DNA from: SAR86 cluster bacterium
GTDB taxonomy: Bacteria > Pseudomonadota > Gammaproteobacteria > Magnimaribacterales > Magnimaribacteraceae
Direction: 5' to 3'
DNA length: 64,000 nucleotides
Assembly: GCA_023703575.1 (NCBI GenBank)
Contig: CP097969.1
Coordinates: 587,517 to 651,516 of the forward strand
A model generated the notes under the pieces. It saw nothing but the letters and a program-made list of their open reading frames with translations. It did not search any database and was not told where the DNA came from. How positions within the stretch are numbered: the first letter of the stretch is position 1; every line of letters starts with the position of its first letter. Made by a program: the position numbers and the translations under genes. Shown in pieces: positions 37,142-47,800 of this stretch.

Positions 37142-39577
37142 CTAATGCATTAATAATTTTTTTGGAGATTGCTTTGCGATGCCGCTTATTAGGTAGTAAC
37201 AAAGAGATGAAACAACAATAATTCCTATCAGAGGCCCCATTATTGATATTTCCGGATAGAAGCTTGCAGTTGTTTCGAATACTTTTGTTTCTATGAAATA
37301 GATTCCGGCATACGCAACTAAAGCTCCAAGTGTTCCTGAAATTAGACCTAATAGGGTAAACTCAAATAAAGTTGATTGTTTAATCAGAATATTTGATGCT
37401 CCTAAAGTTCTAAGTACTGCTGACTGATGCTTCCTGACACTGAAGCCATCTTGTAACGCTGAGAATGCTAAGAAGACGGCACTAAGTGATGTAAGCAATA
37501 AAATAGAATTTAATGCTTGAGTAACCTGCTCAATTATTTCTTTGACTTGTTCTATTAATTCCTCTATTGAAAATACCGAAACAGTTCTGAATTCCCTCAT
37601 AAGGTCAGCAGCGAGATATTGTTTATCAGATGGAATATAAAAAGAAGTTATATAAGTAGAGGAGATATCTTTAAAAAGAGAAGGATGACCAATAATGAAA
37701 AAATTTGGGGAAAAATTATCCCAATTGACCGTCCTAGTACTTTGAACGTAGGACTTAATTATTTCTTCACCTACTTTAATGAATACTTCATCTCCTATTT
37801 CTAACTCATATCTATCAGAGATATCATCAGAAATAGAAATACCATTATTTAAATTTTTATCAAACCATTCTCCCTTCAGTATGTCATTTTGTTCAGGAAG
37901 TTCTTCAATCCAAGTAATATTAAAATTTCTATCTATTTTGTCTTCTTCGTTTTGCTCCTCTTTTTTAAAAATAGTTGCATTGGTGACGGGATAGAAAGGT
38001 TTAGATTGAATATTATTCTCCTGCAAAAAAGATTGCATATTTTCTTTATCCTCAGGAGTTATGTTAATAGCAAAATTATTGGGTGAGTCTTCAGGAATAG
38101 AAGTTTGCCAAGATCCCAGAAGGTTTTTACTTGCAGAAAACGTTATCAGTGTTAAACCTATAGCAATCGTAAAGGCAAATATTTGGAAAGAATTACCAAA
38201 TTTTCTTCGCCTAAGTTCAGATAGAGCTAGCAATATAGGGCCAGAAGCGCCTAAACCTTTTTTATTTTTTCCAAGCAGCAAATATATGGATCCAATACCT
38301 ATCGCTGAAAAGCCGATGACACCGAAAAAGATTATTAATGATAAAGTTAATTGATTTGTATAAAGGTAGAGAAGAAGAAGGAAAGCAGCCAGTCCCATTA
38401 GAAAAACTGGAATGAACCCATAGTCAAAGGATATATCATCTTTCAATACTCTCATTGGAGATATAGTTATGAGTTTTATTATGTGAGGATAAATGAAACC
38501 AAATTGGCATATCAAAACAGTTAAGCAAGTTATAAGTATTGGATAGTAACCTGGAGGAGGTAATTCAGTAGGAAAATAAGATGACATCAAGTTTATAAAT
38601 TGGGACTGTAGAGTCCATCCGAGTATTAGACCAAATAATAATGTAAGGAAAGTCATGAATAGGAATAAAAGGAAATACATTGTCCTAATTTGTGTAGTTT
38701 TCATTCCAAGCGTCTTCAATATAGCAACATAACTTACATGTCTTCTAGTAAATCTTTGAGACGCAATTCCAACAGTACAAGCTGATAACAGAACAGCTAT
38801 TAAGCCCCCTAAGAGAAAGAAATTTTCTGACCTATCAATAGTTCTTCCAAGAGAGCTAGAATCTTCACTTAGCACCTCTATGTCGTCTCCATTTTCTTTA
38901 ATAGTCTCAAGATAATTTCTGACATTTTCTATTTCGTCTTCAGGCCCTTTAAATAGATAATTGTATTCAACTCTACTACCTGGCTGGATGATATTTGTAG
39001 AATCTACATCCTTAAAATTCATGATAGTTTTGGGGGCGAACGCAAAGTTACCTGATGCTCTATCTGGTTCATACAGAATTGTAGCCGCAAAAATAAACTC
39101 TGAATCACCGAGAAAGATTTTATCTCCGTAAGATAAATTCAATAAATTTTGCAGTCTTTCATCCATCCAAACCGTTCCTAATTCAGGACTTTGTTTAGTT
39201 AAGAATTTTCCGGATTTATTTTGAAGTTCCAACTCTCCAATAAGTGGATAGGCATTATCAACAGCCTTTACGGAGCTTAGCTGCATGTCTTCTTTAGAAA
39301 AGATGACTGAAGCAAACAGAACCATCTCCATAAAATCTATATCTTGGAAAACTTGTGTTTGTAATTTACTTTTAACGGTATTTTGATTTGACTCAAATTT
39401 AAGGTTTCCACCAAGGAATTCTTCCGTTTCAGCACTCAAGGCTTTTTCCAACCTATCTGTAAAAAGTGATATTCCAGAAACAATTGTTATGGCTAGTACC
39501 AAAGAAACAAGTATAGAAGTCAAATAACCTGATCTAAGCTCTCTTAAAAATATTTTAAACGAGAGGTTAAACAACAT
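37142..39577 (-). CDS. ybbP: FtsX-type ABC transporter permease (YbbP-like)
   Basis: 811 residues with about ten membrane segments. Two FtsX-like permease units are each preceded by a periplasmic domain, the arrangement of E. coli YbbP and the MacB/LolE superfamily. These systems extract or move lipophilic substrates rather than import solutes. It is encoded with the ATPase YbbA (overlap 1 bp), opposite tesA, the conserved gammaproteobacterial order. The precise substrate is unknown. Confidence 0.9.
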   Translation of the reverse strand: MLFNLSFKIFLRELRSGYLTSILVSLVLAITIVSGISLFTDRLEKALSAETEEFLGGNLKFESNQNTVKSKLQTQVFQDIDFMEMVLFASVIFSKEDMQLSSVKAVDNAYPLIGELELQNKSGKFLTKQSPELGTVWMDERLQNLLNLSYGDKIFLGDSEFIFAATILYEPDRASGNFAFAPKTIMNFKDVDSTNIIQPGSRVEYNYLFKGPEDEIENVRNYLETIKENGDDIEVLSEDSSSLGRTIDRSENFFLLGGLIAVLLSACTVGIASQRFTRRHVSYVAILKTLGMKTTQIRTMYFLLFLFMTFLTLLFGLILGWTLQSQFINLMSSYFPTELPPPGYYPILITCLTVLICQFGFIYPHIIKLITISPMRVLKDDISFDYGFIPVFLMGLAAFLLLLYLYTNQLTLSLIIFFGVIGFSAIGIGSIYLLLGKNKKGLGASGPILLALSELRRRKFGNSFQIFAFTIAIGLTLITFSASKNLLGSWQTSIPEDSPNNFAINITPEDKENMQSFLQENNIQSKPFYPVTNATIFKKEEQNEEDKIDRNFNITWIEELPEQNDILKGEWFDKNLNNGISISDDISDRYELEIGDEVFIKVGEEIIKSYVQSTRTVNWDNFSPNFFIIGHPSLFKDISSTYITSFYIPSDKQYLAADLMREFRTVSVFSIEELIEQVKEIIEQVTQALNSILLLTSLSAVFLAFSALQDGFSVRKHQSAVLRTLGASNILIKQSTLFEFTLLGLISGTLGALVAYAGIYFIETKVFETTASFYPEISIMGPLIGIIVVSSLCYYLISGIAKQSPKKLLMH

Positions 39578-40239
39578 TATTCAACTATTTTTCCTAATTT
39601 AAGATTAATCTTTTTATCACATCTATCTGCTAGATCATGATCATGCGTCACAACAACTAATGCATTGTCAGTTTCTGAATTAACTTCAAAAAGAAGGTCT
39701 GAAATCATTTCTCCATTCTTTGGATCTAGGTTACCGGTCGGTTCATCAGCAAATAATATCTTTGCAGAGCAAGCAAATGCTCTTGCGATAGCAACTCTTT
39801 GCTGCTCTCCACCGGATAATTGATTTGGATAGTGATGTCCTCTTTCATTTAACCCAACTCTATCCAAGAAATATTTTGCTCTTTCTTCTGGTTCATCCTC
39901 ATCTTTTAACTCAGAAGGTAACATAACATTCTCTAAAGCGGTAAGGCTTGGGAGGAGTTCGAATGATTGGAAAACAAAACCAACTTTTTCCTTTCTTAAA
40001 AGTGCTCTTTGCTCTTCATCTAATTCATGTAAAGCCTCTTTATTAAGGTAAATTTCACCACTGGTGGCGGTATCAAGGCCAGCTAGAAGACCAAGTAATG
40101 TTGATTTTCCGGATCCAGATGGTCCAGTTATTGCCAAAGACTGACCTTCAAGAAGATCAAAACTCACATCATCCAGTATGACTAATTTACTTTCTCCAGA
40201 AGAGACTTCTTTCCTTAACTTGTTTACTTCAAGGATCAT
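39577..40239 (-). CDS. ybbA: ABC transporter ATP-binding protein (YbbA-like, LolD family)
   Basis: 220 residues. Walker A GPSGSGKST is at 39-47, signature LSGGEQQRVAIARA near 140, and Walker B ILFADEPTGNLDP. It is partner of the FtsX-type permease that follows immediately. Divergent from tesA as in E. coli. Confidence 0.93.
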   Translation of the reverse strand: MILEVNKLRKEVSSGESKLVILDDVSFDLLEGQSLAITGPSGSGKSTLLGLLAGLDTATSGEIYLNKEALHELDEEQRALLRKEKVGFVFQSFELLPSLTALENVMLPSELKDEDEPEERAKYFLDRVGLNERGHHYPNQLSGGEQQRVAIARAFACSAKILFADEPTGNLDPKNGEMISDLLFEVNSETDNALVVVTHDHDLADRCDKKINLKLGKIVE

Positions 40240-40310
40240 TTTTATGTTTTAATAGGTGTATTACTCAACTATAACACCTCTAAGAATCAGAATAAATCTA
40301 ATTCTTTGAC

Positions 40311-40316
40311 TATAAT
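40311..40316 (+). promoter_or_regulatory. -10 element of tesA
   Basis: A perfect TATAAT lies 28 bp before the tesA ATG in the 104-bp divergent gap with ybbA. No convincing -35 at the right spacing is seen. Confidence 0.45.
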
Positions 40317-40343
40317 GCAAATTTTGATTTTTACTCTTAAATA

Positions 40344-40952
40344 ATGAAAGCCTTAAGTTTATTTATATTTATTCTAATTGCTTCAACTACGAGCTCTGAA
40401 GAAAATAATTCAATATTGATCTACGGAGATAGTATCAGTGCTGGATATGGAATGGAAAAAGAGAGCCAGTGGTCAGAATCTCTTAAAACTTTACTATCAG
40501 ATAAAGGTTTTGAAATTAGCGTCTATAACAGGAGTGTTTCTGGTGAAACAACAGGAGGTGGGTTAACTAGAATCTCTAGAATATTAGATGAACTAAAACC
40601 AACATTTTTACTACTTGAACTGGGTGGTAATGATGCATTGAGAGGTTATCCTCCTAAAAAAATATATGAAAATCTTAATAAGATGATAGAAGCTTCAAAA
40701 GAACGAGGCATTGATGTCTTTTTGATGCAAATTAGAATATTACCAAACTATGGAAAGAGGTATCAGACTCAGTTTGAATCTATTTATCCGACTTTATCCA
40801 AAGAAAAAGAGGTAATTTTGTTACCTTTTATGTTGAATGATATTGCACTAAAAAAAGAACTTATGTTGTCTGATGGAATTCATCCTAATAAGGATGCTCA
40901 ACCTTTAATTGCAGAAATTGTTTTTAACAGTCTGAAACCTCATTTAAAATAA
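40344..40952 (+). CDS. tesA: Acyl-CoA thioesterase I / lysophospholipase L1 (SGNH esterase)
   Basis: 202 residues. A signal peptide of about 18 residues directs it to the periplasm. SGNH blocks: GDSIS with nucleophile Ser30, the Gly block, LGGNDALRG, and SDGIHPN with the catalytic Asp and His. TesA hydrolyses acyl thioesters, lysophospholipids and aryl esters. The partner order opposite ybbA-ybbP is conserved. Confidence 0.95.
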   Translation: MKALSLFIFILIASTTSSEENNSILIYGDSISAGYGMEKESQWSESLKTLLSDKGFEISVYNRSVSGETTGGGLTRISRILDELKPTFLLLELGGNDALRGYPPKKIYENLNKMIEASKERGIDVFLMQIRILPNYGKRYQTQFESIYPTLSKEKEVILLPFMLNDIALKKELMLSDGIHPNKDAQPLIAEIVFNSLKPHLK

Positions 40953-40959
40953 GTTAAGA

Positions 40960-41532
40960 ATGAAAAAATTAAGCAAATTTTTTAATAACCCCTTATTGTT
41001 GTTAATTGCCTTTGCCTTAACGTGGGGGATAACTAGAGACTTTTTTTATTTGTCTTATGTAATTATGGGACTCGTTACAATTCAAGTTATTTTGGAAAAG
41101 CTTGCTCATTCTAAGGTTTCAAAACCTTTGTTTATATCGTGGTGTCTGTTGATGCCTCTGGGTATCATCACGATAGCTCTTCGAGATCCTATTTTTTTAC
41201 AGTGGAAATTTTCAATAGTACATTGGCTTTTCGGTTTAATTCTTGTCATTTCTAATTTTTATAGAGGTCCGATTTTACTCAATATGCTTCTATCACAATT
41301 AGGTCCACAGTCTGATGCCACATCCTCGTCTGCTAAATCAAATGTGACAAACTTTGCGGGTTTTTTCCTTATTTTTGTTGGTTTTGTAAACTTATATTTC
41401 ATATATTTCATGTCACTAGAGGCTTGGGTGCAGTTTAAAATATGGGGCGTAACAATTTTAAATTTTGTAATGATGTCAGTTGCGATTGCTTATCTAATGA
41501 AAAAGGGCGAGCTGGAAACTCCTAAGGGTTAA
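40960..41532 (+). CDS. yciB: Inner membrane septation protein A family (YciB)
   Basis: 190 residues with about five membrane helices. It follows the YciB pattern: N-terminal KFFNNPLLLL, then FLQWKFSIVHWLFGLILVISNF and NLYFIYFMSLEAWVQFKIWG. The family is linked to cell-envelope and division-site integrity; its biochemical role is not settled. It begins 7 bp after tesA and is probably co-transcribed. Assignment is by pattern recognition. Confidence 0.83.
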   Translation: MKKLSKFFNNPLLLLIAFALTWGITRDFFYLSYVIMGLVTIQVILEKLAHSKVSKPLFISWCLLMPLGIITIALRDPIFLQWKFSIVHWLFGLILVISNFYRGPILLNMLLSQLGPQSDATSSSAKSNVTNFAGFFLIFVGFVNLYFIYFMSLEAWVQFKIWGVTILNFVMMSVAIAYLMKKGELETPKG

Positions 41533-41587
41533 ATTTAACTCTCAATAACACCTAAAAAGTCATATAAAAAAGCATTAAAAAAATTGC

Positions 41588-41674
41588 ACTATGACCTTTA
41601 AAAGGGCATAGTAAGAAGTGGAAAAGGATTTCATAGTGTTTATGAAATAGTTTTTTGAGGATAAAAAAACTATT
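41588..41674 (+). promoter_or_regulatory. Multi-hairpin leader of TBDR at 41690
   Basis: Three dyads lie in series. (i) 41588-41612, ACTATGACCTTT around one A with AAAGGGCATAGT (11 of 12 positions paired). (ii) 41628-41648, ATTTCATA / TATGAAAT, 8 bp perfect, 5-nt loop. (iii) 41646-41674, AATAGTTTTTT / AAAAAACTATT, 11 bp perfect, 7-nt loop. Dyads ii and iii share 41646-41648, so they compete at their junction. Dyad iii ends 5 nt before the AGGGG ribosome-binding site at 41679. The first may be an operator and the others RNA elements. Confidence 0.6.
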
Positions 41675-41689
41675 TTTTAGGGGAAAAAC

Positions 41690-44659
41690 ATGAAAAATAG
41701 ATCCTTAGTACTTCTTTTAGGTTCTCTTCTAATTCTCTCTGCAAATTTATTCTCAGACGATGAAGATGTGGACAGAGGTGGAATAGAAGAAATTACCGTA
41801 ACTGCAGAGAAAAGAACATCAACAGTCTCTGATACTTCAATGTCAATAACTGCATTTGATTCTTCATTACTTGAAGATCTGGGTATGCAAGGTGCAGATG
41901 ATCTTATGGATCAACTGCCAGCTACAACTCGTGATGCGTATGATGTCAGGATTCGTGGGGTTGGAAGAAACTTTAGAGCATTGGGTGGTGATCCAGGAGT
42001 TGCTACCTACTATAACGGAATATATTCCCCTGATTTTGGTATAGCAGCCTCTGAAAACTATTTATATGATGTTGAAAGGATCGAAGTTTTAAGGGGACCT
42101 CAGGGTACTTTATATGGACGTAATTCCATAGGTGGAGCTATCAACTACATTACTAAAAAACCTGCTTTTGAAGCAGAAGGTGAAATAAGAACTGTATTGG
42201 GAGACTATGGACTAGAACAATATTTTTTAATGTCTTCCGCACCAATAACTGAAGATATTGCCTACAGATTAACAGCTATAACAGTAGAAAGAGATGGAGT
42301 TCAAAAAAGTATAGGGCCTGGTCCAGATACAAACTCACTTGATGACGAAAATTTAACTTTTACTGTACTCTGGAACATTAATGATGATATGTCTTTGCAA
42401 ATAAGAGCTAATGATAGATTGTCAGATAGAGTTATTAACAACAATGTGCTTCTTACAGAGGGTTATGGGCCTAATAGAGGAACAAGAAATACTACTGATG
42501 CGGTATATGGATTAAGGGGTGCAACAGCTAGCACACCCGGAGCAGTAGCTTTTACTAACCCAATAACAGGTCAGGTGGGTTATGGAGCTCCATTAAGGCC
42601 CGGTGTAGATGCTTCAGGTTTTCCTTGGAGATTTAACCCAGCTTACGGTTCAACCGGTCCAGATGTAATAGGGACATACGATGTTAACGTAAATAATGAT
42701 CAAAACTGTAATGATTTTCCTTATGGCCCTCCAGGTTGTGCTGCAAATCATGTAATGTTTGAACAGGAAGGTATTCAGTCTAAGTACTCATGGGATTTAA
42801 ATGACAGAACAACAATCACTTATCTATTCGGTAAAGTAGATTTCAATTACACGTTTAACATTGATCTAGATAATATTAATTCAGACTTCTCACAATATAG
42901 AACAACGGTTTTAGAAGATGTTCATATGACTACTCATGAGATAAATGTAAACTGGATGATCGGCGATGACATAGAAATGACTTCTGGTGTCTTTATAATG
43001 GATGAGAACAGGCAGCAGAATTATACTCTAAGTAATAATGTTCCTTACATTACTCAGGCTGCTAATTACGGTTTATTAGATGCTAGTTTAGCTTTCATTG
43101 GTGTTCCTGCATCAATAATGGGAATTCTTGGTTGGCCAAGTGATGCACTGACTCCGCATGTAAAAGTCGGCTCTGCTCCTTTGGGATCAACGATTACTGG
43201 AAGATGGCAAGGAGATCCTTTAGGTTCTGTTTATAACCATCAGAACGAAAATCAAACAGATGCTATTGCATATTTCACACAAGGTACATGGCAAATAAAT
43301 GATACTTGGGCATTAACTTTAGGTGCAAGATATGCTGAGGATGAAAAAGAAGCCTTAGAAGCTAGAGGAGGTTACGCTGAACTATTTGCTGGACCTGTTG
43401 GTGCATATCTCCCTTATGCAAATCTACTTGCAGGAAATCCTTTTATACCTATAGGAGCTGACTCCACTACTGAAGCACATACGAATGTCGCTATGGGTAA
43501 TGCAACTTGGAATTACAATCCAGCTACTCTAACTCAGTTAACTGCTTTAGCTGGTGCAGGCTTATTGCCTGCAGCAGCTATATACCCTGGTTCTATAGAC
43601 CCAGCTCAGCCAATAACTCCAAATTGCGAAATTACTGCTTCAGCTACTTGTGCTACTCCACTTAGAGTAGGACAGGGTATTCCTTATTCATACACTAGCA
43701 GCATAGCAGGTGAGGATTCATGGGATGATACAAATGTCAGGATCAATCTTGATTATGAACCTAATGATAATCAACTTTGGTATTTTTCTTTCACTACCGG
43801 ATTTAGAGCAGGTGGATATGCCCTAGGAATTTCAGGACAAAGGGATGATGCCAGAGACGAAAATGGTGTACCTAATGGTACAGGATCGGTTCTGGTTAGT
43901 TATGATGAAGAGACAGTTGAAGCATTTGAAATTGGCTATAAAGGTCTCCATCTTGACGATACACTTCAAATCTTTGCTTCGATTTATCAGTATGAATACG
44001 ATGGATATCAAGACGAGTTAGAACAGTTCGATCCTATAAGAGGGGCTGGAGCAAATTTCGTTTCTAATGCAAACGGAATCACCAATGAAGGTTTTGAAAT
44101 TGAAATGCAATATCAAGCAAATGATCGATTGAACATTGCCGGTAATTATAGTTACACCAAGACCGAATATGGGGAAGATTATTTTGTACTTACTGTTGAT
44201 GATCCAACAAATCCTGTAGCTGTTTTCGGGCAATGTACCCAAGGGTATGTTTCGTGCGAGGATGATAATCCAGCATTTGTAACTGACTACACTGTTAATT
44301 TAAAAGGCGGACCTCTAAAAGGTATTCCTGAAGATAAGTTAACTTTGAATATTACTTATGAAATGGATTCGCGTTGGGGACCGATTTGGCTCTTTGCTAC
44401 TCATTCTTACACTGGTGCGTTTTCAGCATCTGGAGTGCAGAGGGATTTAGACAGGATTGAGTCGCGAGAAATCACAAATATCAGTGCATCTTGGTACAGC
44501 GAAGATGGAAGCGTAAATGTGAGAGCTTATATCGATAATCTTATGGACAATGATATGTACTATGCGTTATCAGCAGATAGTGCAGAACAGAACTTCAGAA
44601 AAACTGTAAGTGCATTAAGTCCTAGAACAATGGGAGTAGATTTAAGATATAAATTCTAA
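41690..44659 (+). CDS. TonB-dependent outer-membrane receptor (tandem copy 1)
   Basis: 989 residues: signal peptide, TonB-box region EEITVTAEKR, plug with VRIRGVGRNF and LRGPQGTLYGRNSIGGAINY, long barrel ending in Phe (DLRYKF). The plug region is nearly identical in protein sequence to the next gene, while the two diverge through insertions and substitutions in the extracellular-loop parts of the barrel. The ligand is unknown. It has its own structured leader and terminator, so it is regulated separately from its paralogue. The EEITVTAEKR/LRGPQG plug type differs from the VTGS type at 4023 and 17612. Confidence 0.95.
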   Translation: MKNRSLVLLLGSLLILSANLFSDDEDVDRGGIEEITVTAEKRTSTVSDTSMSITAFDSSLLEDLGMQGADDLMDQLPATTRDAYDVRIRGVGRNFRALGGDPGVATYYNGIYSPDFGIAASENYLYDVERIEVLRGPQGTLYGRNSIGGAINYITKKPAFEAEGEIRTVLGDYGLEQYFLMSSAPITEDIAYRLTAITVERDGVQKSIGPGPDTNSLDDENLTFTVLWNINDDMSLQIRANDRLSDRVINNNVLLTEGYGPNRGTRNTTDAVYGLRGATASTPGAVAFTNPITGQVGYGAPLRPGVDASGFPWRFNPAYGSTGPDVIGTYDVNVNNDQNCNDFPYGPPGCAANHVMFEQEGIQSKYSWDLNDRTTITYLFGKVDFNYTFNIDLDNINSDFSQYRTTVLEDVHMTTHEINVNWMIGDDIEMTSGVFIMDENRQQNYTLSNNVPYITQAANYGLLDASLAFIGVPASIMGILGWPSDALTPHVKVGSAPLGSTITGRWQGDPLGSVYNHQNENQTDAIAYFTQGTWQINDTWALTLGARYAEDEKEALEARGGYAELFAGPVGAYLPYANLLAGNPFIPIGADSTTEAHTNVAMGNATWNYNPATLTQLTALAGAGLLPAAAIYPGSIDPAQPITPNCEITASATCATPLRVGQGIPYSYTSSIAGEDSWDDTNVRINLDYEPNDNQLWYFSFTTGFRAGGYALGISGQRDDARDENGVPNGTGSVLVSYDEETVEAFEIGYKGLHLDDTLQIFASIYQYEYDGYQDELEQFDPIRGAGANFVSNANGITNEGFEIEMQYQANDRLNIAGNYSYTKTEYGEDYFVLTVDDPTNPVAVFGQCTQGYVSCEDDNPAFVTDYTVNLKGGPLKGIPEDKLTLNITYEMDSRWGPIWLFATHSYTGAFSASGVQRDLDRIESREITNISASWYSEDGSVNVRAYIDNLMDNDMYYALSADSAEQNFRKTVSALSPRTMGVDLRYKF

Positions 44660-44671
44660 TTTTCTCAAGAG

Positions 44672-44701
44672 AAAAACAGGCCTTTTAGGCCTGTTTTTTT
44701 T
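44672..44701 (+). terminator. Rho-independent terminator
   Basis: Stem ACAGGCCT/AGGCCTGT with a TTT loop and an 8-T run between the tandem receptors. Confidence 0.93.
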
Positions 44702-44744
44702 GTTGCAAAATAAAATCAAATTATGCTAATGTGACTATCAGGGG

Positions 44745-44789
44745 AGTCTTTAAGACTTGTTTTAAAAGGAATTAAGCAGATAAATCTGC
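44745..44789 (+). promoter_or_regulatory. Leader dyads of TBDR at 44808
   Basis: AGTCTT-T-AAGACT (44745-44757) is a perfect 6-bp palindrome suited to a DNA-binding regulator. GCAGA-TAAA-TCTGC (44776-44789) can form a 5-bp hairpin, ending 6 nt before the GGGGAGG ribosome-binding site at 44796-44802. Confidence 0.45.
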
Positions 44790-44807
44790 ACTTTTGGGGA
44801 GGATGCC

Positions 44808-47800
44808 ATGCAAAAGATTATCTATTCGTTAATCGCACTTTCACTTTCAATTTTACCTTTCTCGTTATTTTCTGACGAGGAAGAAGTAGACCGCGGCGGC
44901 ATAGAAGAAATAACTGTCACAGCTGAAAAAAGGACTTCAACTGTTTCTGATACTTCTATGTCAATAACAGCCTTTGATTCATCACTAATTGAAGACTTAG
45001 GTATGCAGGGAGCTAATGATCTAATGGATCAATTGCCTGCTACAACAAGGGATGCGTATGATGTAAGAATTAGAGGTGTAGGTAGGAACTTCAGGGCGCT
45101 TGGTGGCGACCCAGGTGTTGCTACTTATTACAATGGTATTTATTCCCCTGACTTTGGTATTGCCGCTGGTGAAAGCTATCTTTACGATGTAGAGCGTATT
45201 GAGGTTCTTCGTGGACCTCAAGGTACTTTATACGGACGTAACTCAATTGGTGGAGCCATCAACTACATTACGAAGAAGCCTACTTTTGAAGCAGAAGGTG
45301 AAGTAAGAGCAGTTCTTGGAGATTATGGAACTGAACAATATTACCTTATGAGTTCTGCCCCGATAACTGATTCCTTAGCTTACAGGGTTATTGCAATGAC
45401 TTCTGATAGAGATGGTATTCAGAAAAATGTAGGTACTGGTCCAGATACTGATAGCCTAGATGATGAAAATATAGCTTTGACTTTACTTTGGAATATTAAC
45501 GATGACATGTCCTTTCAGGTAAGGGCCAATGATAGATTGTCTGACAGAATCATCGGAAATAGAGTTTTGATCACAGAGGGATATGGCGATAATAGAGGAA
45601 CTAGAAATACGTCTGATCCAGTATATGGTCTAAGACCAGTAACAGCTTCAACACCAGGAGCTATAAAGTTCGAAAATACTATTACTGGTGTAGTTGGATA
45701 CGGTGCTCCAAGAAGACCTGGAGTAGACATTATAGGTTTTCCATACAGATACAACCCTATGTTCGGCAGGTCTGATGCGCCATCCGTCATCGGAACATAT
45801 GATGTTGACATCAATTATGACCAAAATTGTGAAGATTTCCCCTATGGACCTCCAGCATGTAATTCAAATAGAGAAAAATTTGAACACGAGGGTCAACAAG
45901 CTAAATATACTTGGGATATAAACGATGATATGACTCTAACCTACTTGTATGGAAAAGTTGATTTTAATTATGACTTCAATATTGATCAGGATGAGACTAA
46001 TAACGATACATTCTCCATGTATCGTGTAACTGTTAGAGAAGATGTTCATATGACAACTCATGAGGTTAATTTGAACTGGATGTTAGGAGATGACATTGAA
46101 GTTACTTCAGGAGCATTTTTTATGGATGAAAGTAGACGACAGATCTATTCTTTGGCGAACAATGCACCTTATATTCTGAATCCAGCTAATTACGGTGTTT
46201 TAGACATGCCCTGGGGAACTGTGGCGGCTGCCACAGGAATAGAGCTTGCTCTTCCGGGACTGCCACATATTCCATCTATGACTATGATGAGCTTATTTGG
46301 CGCAACTAATCCTTATGGGACATGGGCTACTGCTCCTCATGTTACTGAAGCCAGTGGAATATTAGGAAGAACAGTTTCTGGAAGATGGGGAGGAGATCCG
46401 TTAGGACGTGTATATAGGCACACAAATGAAGTTCAAAATGACGCATATGCTGTATTTACTCAAGGTACATGGCAAATGAATGACGAATTTGCCTTAACTT
46501 TAGGCGTTCGTTACGCAGAGGATGAAAAAAGTGCTCTTGAAAATGCCGGTGGTTACACTGAATTATTTGCAAGTACACTGGCACCATACTTGCCTGTGCT
46601 TAATCTAATGACGGGAGCTCCTTTTGCTACTATTGGTAGTCAAGGAGTCACTGCATTAGCTGCTACTAATGTTGCTATGGGAGCTGCTTCATATAATTAT
46701 GATCCAGCATTAGTTGCTCAATATACAGCCGCCGCACAAGCTGGGTTAATTCCTGCAGCAGCTATTTATTCTCTTTCAATAGATCCAAATAATCCTATAA
46801 CACCAACTTGTGAAATAACTGCGAGTTCTTGTGCAACTCCATTAAGGTTAGGTCAAGGTATACCTTACAGCTATACAAGGTTAGTTGGTGCTGAAGACAA
46901 ATGGAGTGACACTAATTTTAGAATTAATCTTGATTATGAACCCGACGACAATACTTTGTGGTATTTCTCCGTTACAACAGGATTTAGATCTGGAGGATAT
47001 GCTCTAGGTGTTTCAGGACAATATGATAGCGAGAGAGATGAATTTGGAACTCCAATAGGAGATAATCAAAGACTTGTTTCTTACGATGAAGAAACTGTTG
47101 AAGCTGTAGAGATAGGATATAAGGGCTTACATTTGGATGAAACCCTTCAGGTGTTTGCATCAATATATCAATATGATTACGATGGATATCAAGACGAATT
47201 ACAGCAATTTGATCCAATTCGTGGTGCAGGTGCAAATTTTGTATCAAATGCCGATGGCATAACAAATAAAGGGTTTGAAGTAGAACTATATTATGCTGCA
47301 ACTGAGAGACTAACTTTATCTGGTAATTTTAGCTATACAGAAACTGAGTACGGGGAAGACTATTTTGTCTTTACTGTGGATGACCCAATAAATCCAGTTC
47401 CTGTTTTTGGAACGTTTACTCAAGGATTTATTTCAGCTCAAGTTACTGATCCATCTCAAGCAGCTGACTATACAGTAAACCTTAAAGGTGGTCCTTTGAA
47501 GGGTATACCTGAAGAGAAAGCTACAATTAGAGTAAGTTATGAACAAGATACAAGATTTGGTCCACTGTATTACTTGCTAAGTCATTCGTATACTGGAGAT
47601 TTTTCAGCTTCAGGTATACAAAGGCCGCTTGATAGGATTGATTCAAGAGAGACTACTAATTTAAATATTTCTTGGTTCAGTCAAGACGGAAATCTATCTG
47701 TGAGAGCTTACATCGATAACTTGTTTGATAACGATAATTACTATGCCTTAAGCACAGGAGATCATGAAACAAATTATCGAAAATCTGTTACAGCACTACC

